This document shows, piece by piece, positions 6,455-10,422 of a DNA stretch of 10,422 nucleotides. This DNA is from JBLHUT01 sp047629975 (GTDB taxonomy: Bacteria > Pseudomonadota > Alphaproteobacteria > Rhodobacterales > Rhodobacteraceae): the NCBI GenBank assembly GCA_047629975.1, contig JBLHUT010000117.1, positions 1-10,422 on the forward strand, in the 5' to 3' direction. A model generated the notes under the pieces. The model searched no databases. It was given only the letters and a program-made list of their open reading frames with translations, and was not told where the DNA came from. Positions within the stretch are counted from its first letter, which is position 1, and the number at the start of each line of letters is the position of its first letter. A program made the position numbers and the translations under genes.

Positions 6455-7942
6455 ATGCAATTTTTGCGCAGATCCCTGATGGGTTTGATGCTGCTGGCGG
6501 CAACACTTGGTGTGTTGGCCTTGGCGGGCAATACATTTTACGCAGCCCTTCAGGAGCGGATGGGTCAGGAGACGTTCAAACGCCCCGTGCGCGAGCGTGC
6601 TGTTGCGGTGAACACGGTTGTTGTCAGCCCCCAGCGTGTGACGCCTGTGATTACGGCTTTCGGCTCGGTCGAAAGCCGGCGGACGCTTGATATCCGGGCC
6701 AGTGTTGGCGGGCGGATTGTCACGCTTGCGGAAGGGTTCGAGGACGGTGCACAGGTGATTTCGGGCACCTTGCTGGTGCGGGTCGACCCGACGGATGCGG
6801 AATCAGCGGTGGATGTCGCACAGACCGACCTGCTTGAGGCCGAGGCAGAGTTGCGCGATGCGCAGCGGGGCCTTGTGCTGGCGCGCGACGAACTTTTGGC
6901 AGCACAGGCACAGGACGCATTGCGCGAACAAGCGCTTGAGCGACAGCGCAACCTGTTGACGCGCGGCGTCGGCACCGAGGCCGCCGTCGAAACGGCCGCC
7001 TTGGCCGAGGCAAGCGCCGGTCAAGCGGTGTTGTCACGCCGGCAAGCCGAAGCACAGGCCGAAAGCCGCATCGATCAGGCGCACAACCGCTTGCGCCGCC
7101 AGCAAATCGCGCTGGCGCGGATCGAACGCGACCTTGCCGATACCGAGATCCGTGCCGCGTTCACCGGCACCCTCGCAGAAGTGTCGATTGTCGAGGGCGG
7201 GCTGGTCACACCGAATGAACGGTTGGCGCAACTGATTGATCCCGCCTCGCTCGAGGTGGCGTTCCGGTTGTCGACGGCGCAATACGCCCGGCTGCTGGAT
7301 GCCAACGGCGCGCTGATGCAAGCGCCGGTTGTCGTGTCGCTGGATGTGCTGGGTCTTGACCTTGAGGCGACCGGCACGCTCAGTCGGGTCGGCGCATCGG
7401 TCGGCGAAGGCACCACAGGTCGGCAGATCTTTGCCCGGCTCGAGACATTCGCAGGGTTTCGCCCCGGTGATTTTGTGACCGTCACCGTGCAGGAGCCGGA
7501 GCTGGATCAAGTTGCCCGCGTGCCTGCCACTGCCGTCGATTCCGCAGGGCAGGTGCTGCTGATTGATGAAAACAGCCGGCTTGTGACGGCGCAGGTCGAT
7601 ATTTTGCGTCGTCAGGCCGATGACGTCATCATTCGTGCCCCCGAGCTGACGGGGCGTCAAATCGTGTCCGAGTTGTCACCGGTGATCGGCGAAGGCATTC
7701 TGGTCAAGGTCATCGGCCCCGAACCGGCTGCCGGGCCGGATGAGGGGGATGCGGTGACGCAGGCCCCCGCAGCACCTGAGAAAATCACCCTGACCAGCGA
7801 GCGTCGCGCGCGTTTGATTGCCTTTGTCGAAGCCAACCGCCGGATGCCGGCCGAGGCCAAGCAGCGTGTTCTGGCCCAGCTCAAAGAGGACGAAGTATCG
7901 AGCAGCGTGGTTGCGCGCATCGAAGGCAGGATGGGAGGATAA
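6455..7942 (+). CDS. RND efflux periplasmic adaptor subunit (HlyD/AcrA family)
   Basis: The adaptor links an inner-membrane RND permease to an outer-membrane channel. The 495-residue protein starts with a basic tip and one hydrophobic segment (about 8-31) that acts as an uncleaved anchor or signal. Next come the first half of a lipoyl domain (79-112, ASVGGRIVTLAEGF at 82-95), an Ala/Glu/Gln/Arg-rich coiled-coil hairpin (about 115-228), the second lipoyl half (ADTEIRAAFTGTLAEVSIVE at 228-247), a beta-barrel region (265-345) and a membrane-proximal domain (to about 421). Unusually, a Pro/Ala/Asp/Glu linker (422-442) leads to a charged helical tail at 443-495. The permease gene follows after 3 bases, so the two form an operon. 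The substrate cannot be inferred. Typical AcrA-like adaptors are about 100 residues shorter, partly because of this tail. Confidence 0.94.
   Translation: MQFLRRSLMGLMLLAATLGVLALAGNTFYAALQERMGQETFKRPVRERAVAVNTVVVSPQRVTPVITAFGSVESRRTLDIRASVGGRIVTLAEGFEDGAQVISGTLLVRVDPTDAESAVDVAQTDLLEAEAELRDAQRGLVLARDELLAAQAQDALREQALERQRNLLTRGVGTEAAVETAALAEASAGQAVLSRRQAEAQAESRIDQAHNRLRRQQIALARIERDLADTEIRAAFTGTLAEVSIVEGGLVTPNERLAQLIDPASLEVAFRLSTAQYARLLDANGALMQAPVVVSLDVLGLDLEATGTLSRVGASVGEGTTGRQIFARLETFAGFRPGDFVTVTVQEPELDQVARVPATAVDSAGQVLLIDENSRLVTAQVDILRRQADDVIIRAPELTGRQIVSELSPVIGEGILVKVIGPEPAAGPDEGDAVTQAPAAPEKITLTSERRARLIAFVEANRRMPAEAKQRVLAQLKEDEVSSSVVARIEGRMGG
7933..7938 (+). promoter_or_regulatory. Ribosome binding site of the RND permease, inside the adaptor gene end
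   Basis: GGGAGG lies within the last codons of the adaptor gene, 7 bases before the ATG at 7946. This embedded site fixes the permease start and implies translational coupling between pump subunits. Confidence 0.75.
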
Positions 7943-7945
7943 GCG

Positions 7946-10422
7946 ATGATCCGTAAAAGCCCGAGCACCCGAAACGAGAGCCTTCAGGACGCCGATCGCG
8001 GCCCTGGCGGTCTGTTTTCATATTTCACGCGGCACGGGACGGCTGCCAACCTGTTGCTGGTTCTGATGATAGGGGCGGGCATCTGGGCCTTTCCGAACAT
8101 GCGTGCGCAGTTTTTCCCCGATGTGGTTGTCGATAACGTTTCGGTCAGTATTCGTTGGGATGGTGCCGGAGCCGAAGATGTGGACCGCGCCATCGTCGAG
8201 TTGATGGAGCCTGCTCTTTTGGCGGTTGAGGGGGTGCTAAGCTCGGATACGACCTCGTCCGAGGGATCGGCGCGTATCCGGCTCGAGTTCGAACCCGGCT
8301 GGGATATGGGACGTGCCGCAGACGAGGTCCAGCAGGCGGTCGATCAGGTCAGCAACCTGCCCGAGGATGCAGACGAGCCAACTGTGCGGCGCGGCGTCTG
8401 GCGTGACAGGGTAACGGATGTGGTGATCAACGGACCCGTTGATGTGGCTCCGCTCAGCCGTTTGGCCGATGAATTTATCACCCGGCTTTATGCCGTGGGG
8501 GTGACGCGCACCACGATCCGGGGGGTTGTGGCCCCTGAAATCATGGTCGAAGTCCCGTCTGCGGCCCTGATCCGCAACGATATCACGCTGTCTGGGATCG
8601 CTGCTGCGATCAAGTCCGAAGCAGAGGCCAGCCCCGCCGGAGACGTCGCGGGTGCAAATGCCCGCGTGCGCACAGGGGTCGCGAAACGGACGCCGGATCA
8701 GATCGCCTCGATTGTGTTGCGCACCAACGATGATCAGTCACAGCTCACAATCGGCGACGTGGCACTGATTTCCGTCGGAGGTATCGACCGCGAGCGGACC
8801 TATTTCAAAGGAAGCAACCCTGCCATTTCGATCCGTGTGGACCGTTCTGCGACGGGGGATGCGATCGCTATTCAGGCGCTGGTTGAAAAGGTCGCCGCAG
8901 AGATGTTGCTGACCACGCCCAAAGGTGTCGGCATCGACCTGATCCGTACCCGTTCGGAATCCATCGAGGGGCGGTTGAACATTCTGATCGAGAACGGGCT
9001 GACAGGGCTCGGGCTTGTGGTGGTTTTGCTGTTCCTGTTTTTGAATGCGCGCACGGCTCTCTGGGTTGCGGCGGGCATTCCGGTTGCGATGTTTGCGGCA
9101 ATATTTCTGATGTGGGCGGCGGGTCTGACCCTGAACATGATTTCGATGTTCGCCCTTTTGATTACCCTTGGCATCGTCGTGGATGACGCGATTGTGGTGG
9201 GGGAACACGCCGATTTCCGTGTCCGGAAACTTGGGGAGACACCGGTACAGGCCGCCGAGAATGCCGCAAGGCGGATGGCCTCGCCGGTTTTTGCCGCGAC
9301 CCTCACGACAGTCATTGCCTTTTCGGCACTGACGCTGGTGGAGGGGCGCTTTGGTGATCTGATTGCCGATATTCCGTTTACTGTCAGTGTTGTCCTGATT
9401 GCCTCGGTGATCGAATGCTTCCTTATCCTGCCCAACCACATGGCCCATTCTCTGGCGGCCAGCCAGAAAAAGGAAGCTTGGTTCGATTGGCCGAGCAGGG
9501 TGGTCAATATCGGCTTTGACTGGATCAGGGTGACGTTGTTCCGGCGGTTGATGCGGGCCGTGATCTGGGCGCGGTATCCGGTGGTTGCACTTTTGGTGCT
9601 GTTGCTTGCCAGTCAGGTGGCGTTGCTTGTTCGGGGCGATGTGCAATGGCGGTTCTTCAGCTCCCCCGAGGAGGGATCGGTTTCGGGCAATTTTGCAATG
9701 GCCCCAAGTGCCAGTCGCGAGGATACGCTTGAACAGATGCGCGCCTTGCAGCGGGCGGTCGAAGAGCTGGGCGAGGAATATGCCGCGGAACACGGGCGCA
9801 ATCCGGTTGCTTATGCGTTGGCCGAGGTCGGGGGCAACACCGGTCGTGGCCTGAGCGGGGCCGACACCAAGGACAAGGACCAGTTGGGATCGATTGCTGT
9901 TGAGCTGATTGATGCCGATCTGCGGTCATATTCGTCGAGCCGGTTTATTCAGGATCTTCAGGACAGGGTAGAGCGGCATCCGTTGGTCGAGACGCTTTCG
10001 TTCCGGCGCTGGGGGCGGGGCCCGGGTGGGGATAACCTTGATGTGCAGTTTTTCGGCGCGTCGTCCGCTAGTTTGAAGGAGGCCTCCGAGGCCCTTAAAA
10101 AACGCCTTCTGCAATTCCCCGAAGTGTCGGCTGTCGAGGATTCGATGTCGTATGACAAACAGGAACTCGTGTTGGAATTGACGCCACAAGGCGCTGCACT
10201 CGGGTTTACGATTGACGGCTTGGGGCGTGTTTTGCGCGACCGGTTGAACGGGATCGAGGCGGCAACCTATCCCGACGGGGCCCGGTCGGCCGCGATCAGG
10301 GTGGAATTGCCGGACGAGGAACTTACGGCTGATTTCGTGGACAGGACGCAATTGCGCAGTCCGACCGGTCAATATGTCCCTTTGGCTGATATTGTGACCG
10401 TAAGCCGGACAACGGGCTATTC
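7946..10422 (+). CDS. RND efflux inner-membrane permease, 3' end outside window
   Basis: This is the proton-driven transporter of the pump. About 825 residues are visible without a stop, against about 1,000-1,050 for the family, so only the C-terminal part is missing. The N-terminus has a cytoplasmic lead of about 30 residues, then the first membrane helix (34-50). The first periplasmic porter region begins at FFPDVVVDNVSVSIRW (56-71). Membrane helices 2-6 follow from about 350, with the proton-relay pair D413-D414 in GIVVDDAIVVGE (409-420), equal to D407-D408 of MexB/AcrB. A second long periplasmic region begins after the helix near 548-568 and continues to the window end. The relay lysine expected in a later helix is not visible. 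The start is 3 bases after the adaptor stop. The subfamily resembles the broad AcrB/multidrug (HAE1-like) group, but the substrate is unknown. Confidence 0.95.
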   Translation, partial: MIRKSPSTRNESLQDADRGPGGLFSYFTRHGTAANLLLVLMIGAGIWAFPNMRAQFFPDVVVDNVSVSIRWDGAGAEDVDRAIVELMEPALLAVEGVLSSDTTSSEGSARIRLEFEPGWDMGRAADEVQQAVDQVSNLPEDADEPTVRRGVWRDRVTDVVINGPVDVAPLSRLADEFITRLYAVGVTRTTIRGVVAPEIMVEVPSAALIRNDITLSGIAAAIKSEAEASPAGDVAGANARVRTGVAKRTPDQIASIVLRTNDDQSQLTIGDVALISVGGIDRERTYFKGSNPAISIRVDRSATGDAIAIQALVEKVAAEMLLTTPKGVGIDLIRTRSESIEGRLNILIENGLTGLGLVVVLLFLFLNARTALWVAAGIPVAMFAAIFLMWAAGLTLNMISMFALLITLGIVVDDAIVVGEHADFRVRKLGETPVQAAENAARRMASPVFAATLTTVIAFSALTLVEGRFGDLIADIPFTVSVVLIASVIECFLILPNHMAHSLAASQKKEAWFDWPSRVVNIGFDWIRVTLFRRLMRAVIWARYPVVALLVLLLASQVALLVRGDVQWRFFSSPEEGSVSGNFAMAPSASREDTLEQMRALQRAVEELGEEYAAEHGRNPVAYALAEVGGNTGRGLSGADTKDKDQLGSIAVELIDADLRSYSSSRFIQDLQDRVERHPLVETLSFRRWGRGPGGDNLDVQFFGASSASLKEASEALKKRLLQFPEVSAVEDSMSYDKQELVLELTPQGAALGFTIDGLGRVLRDRLNGIEAATYPDGARSAAIRVELPDEELTADFVDRTQLRSPTGQYVPLADIVTVSRTTGY

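Noticed and set aside
4816..6531. Long open frame upstream of pyrB on the minus strand, making a nominal 888-residue protein with pyrB
   Set aside because: The extra part runs antisense to the well-supported glycosylase and moaB genes, has a low-complexity Arg/His/Pro-rich composition typical of GC-rich shadow frames, and a good ribosome binding site precedes the family-typical pyrB ATG.
8738..9793. Minus-strand 351-residue open frame inside the permease gene
   Set aside because: It is rich in His, Arg, Gln and Pro with no recognisable motif and lies opposite a clear RND permease whose frame is intact throughout.

Overview
The window looks like chromosomal DNA from an alphaproteobacterium of the Rhodobacteraceae (Roseobacter-like) type. 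This rests on the GC-rich coding, the plant-type (class II) glutamate-cysteine ligase, the pyrB–small gene–pyrC-like–plsY arrangement and the style of the family 4 uracil-DNA glycosylase. The assignment is an inference from gene content and protein character; no search was run. The window is tightly packed: no gene-free stretch exceeds about 130 bases, and I see no RNA gene, CRISPR array, transposase, prophage gene or large repeat.

Layout: (1) gshA (25-1395, +), glutathione biosynthesis, converges on the next block. (2) A minus-strand block reads, in transcription order, pyrB (4815-3865), an unrecognised tail-anchored small protein (3868-3356), a pyrC-like gene (3355-2081) and plsY (2033-1422). 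The first three are joined by a 4-base overlap and a zero-base junction, so they are almost certainly one operon; plsY follows after 47 bases with its own strong ribosome binding site. (3) Divergent from pyrB is a plus-strand pair: a family 4 uracil-DNA glycosylase (4945-5778) and moaB (5812-6354), the latter for molybdenum cofactor synthesis. (4) After a 100-base spacer with inverted repeats comes an RND-type efflux pair: a periplasmic adaptor (6455-7942) and an inner-membrane permease (7946 to the window end, incomplete). No outer-membrane channel or regulator for the pump is visible.

How the genes work together: PyrB is an intact aspartate transcarbamoylase, committing carbamoyl phosphate to pyrimidine synthesis. 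The pyrC-like partner has lost most dihydroorotase metal ligands and is best read as a PyrC'-type non-catalytic companion of PyrB, so the working dihydroorotase should be encoded elsewhere. The tail-anchored protein encoded between them is the most intriguing unknown, because its position suggests a link between the ATCase complex and the membrane. PlsY makes lysophosphatidic acid for phospholipids. The adaptor and permease form the inner part of a tripartite exporter of unknown substrate.

Most of the window is ordinary housekeeping. The points worth a second look are the degenerate PyrC and its tail-anchored neighbour, the glycosylase lacking most of the Fe-S cysteines, the extra C-terminal tail on the adaptor, and the nested dyads before the efflux genes.
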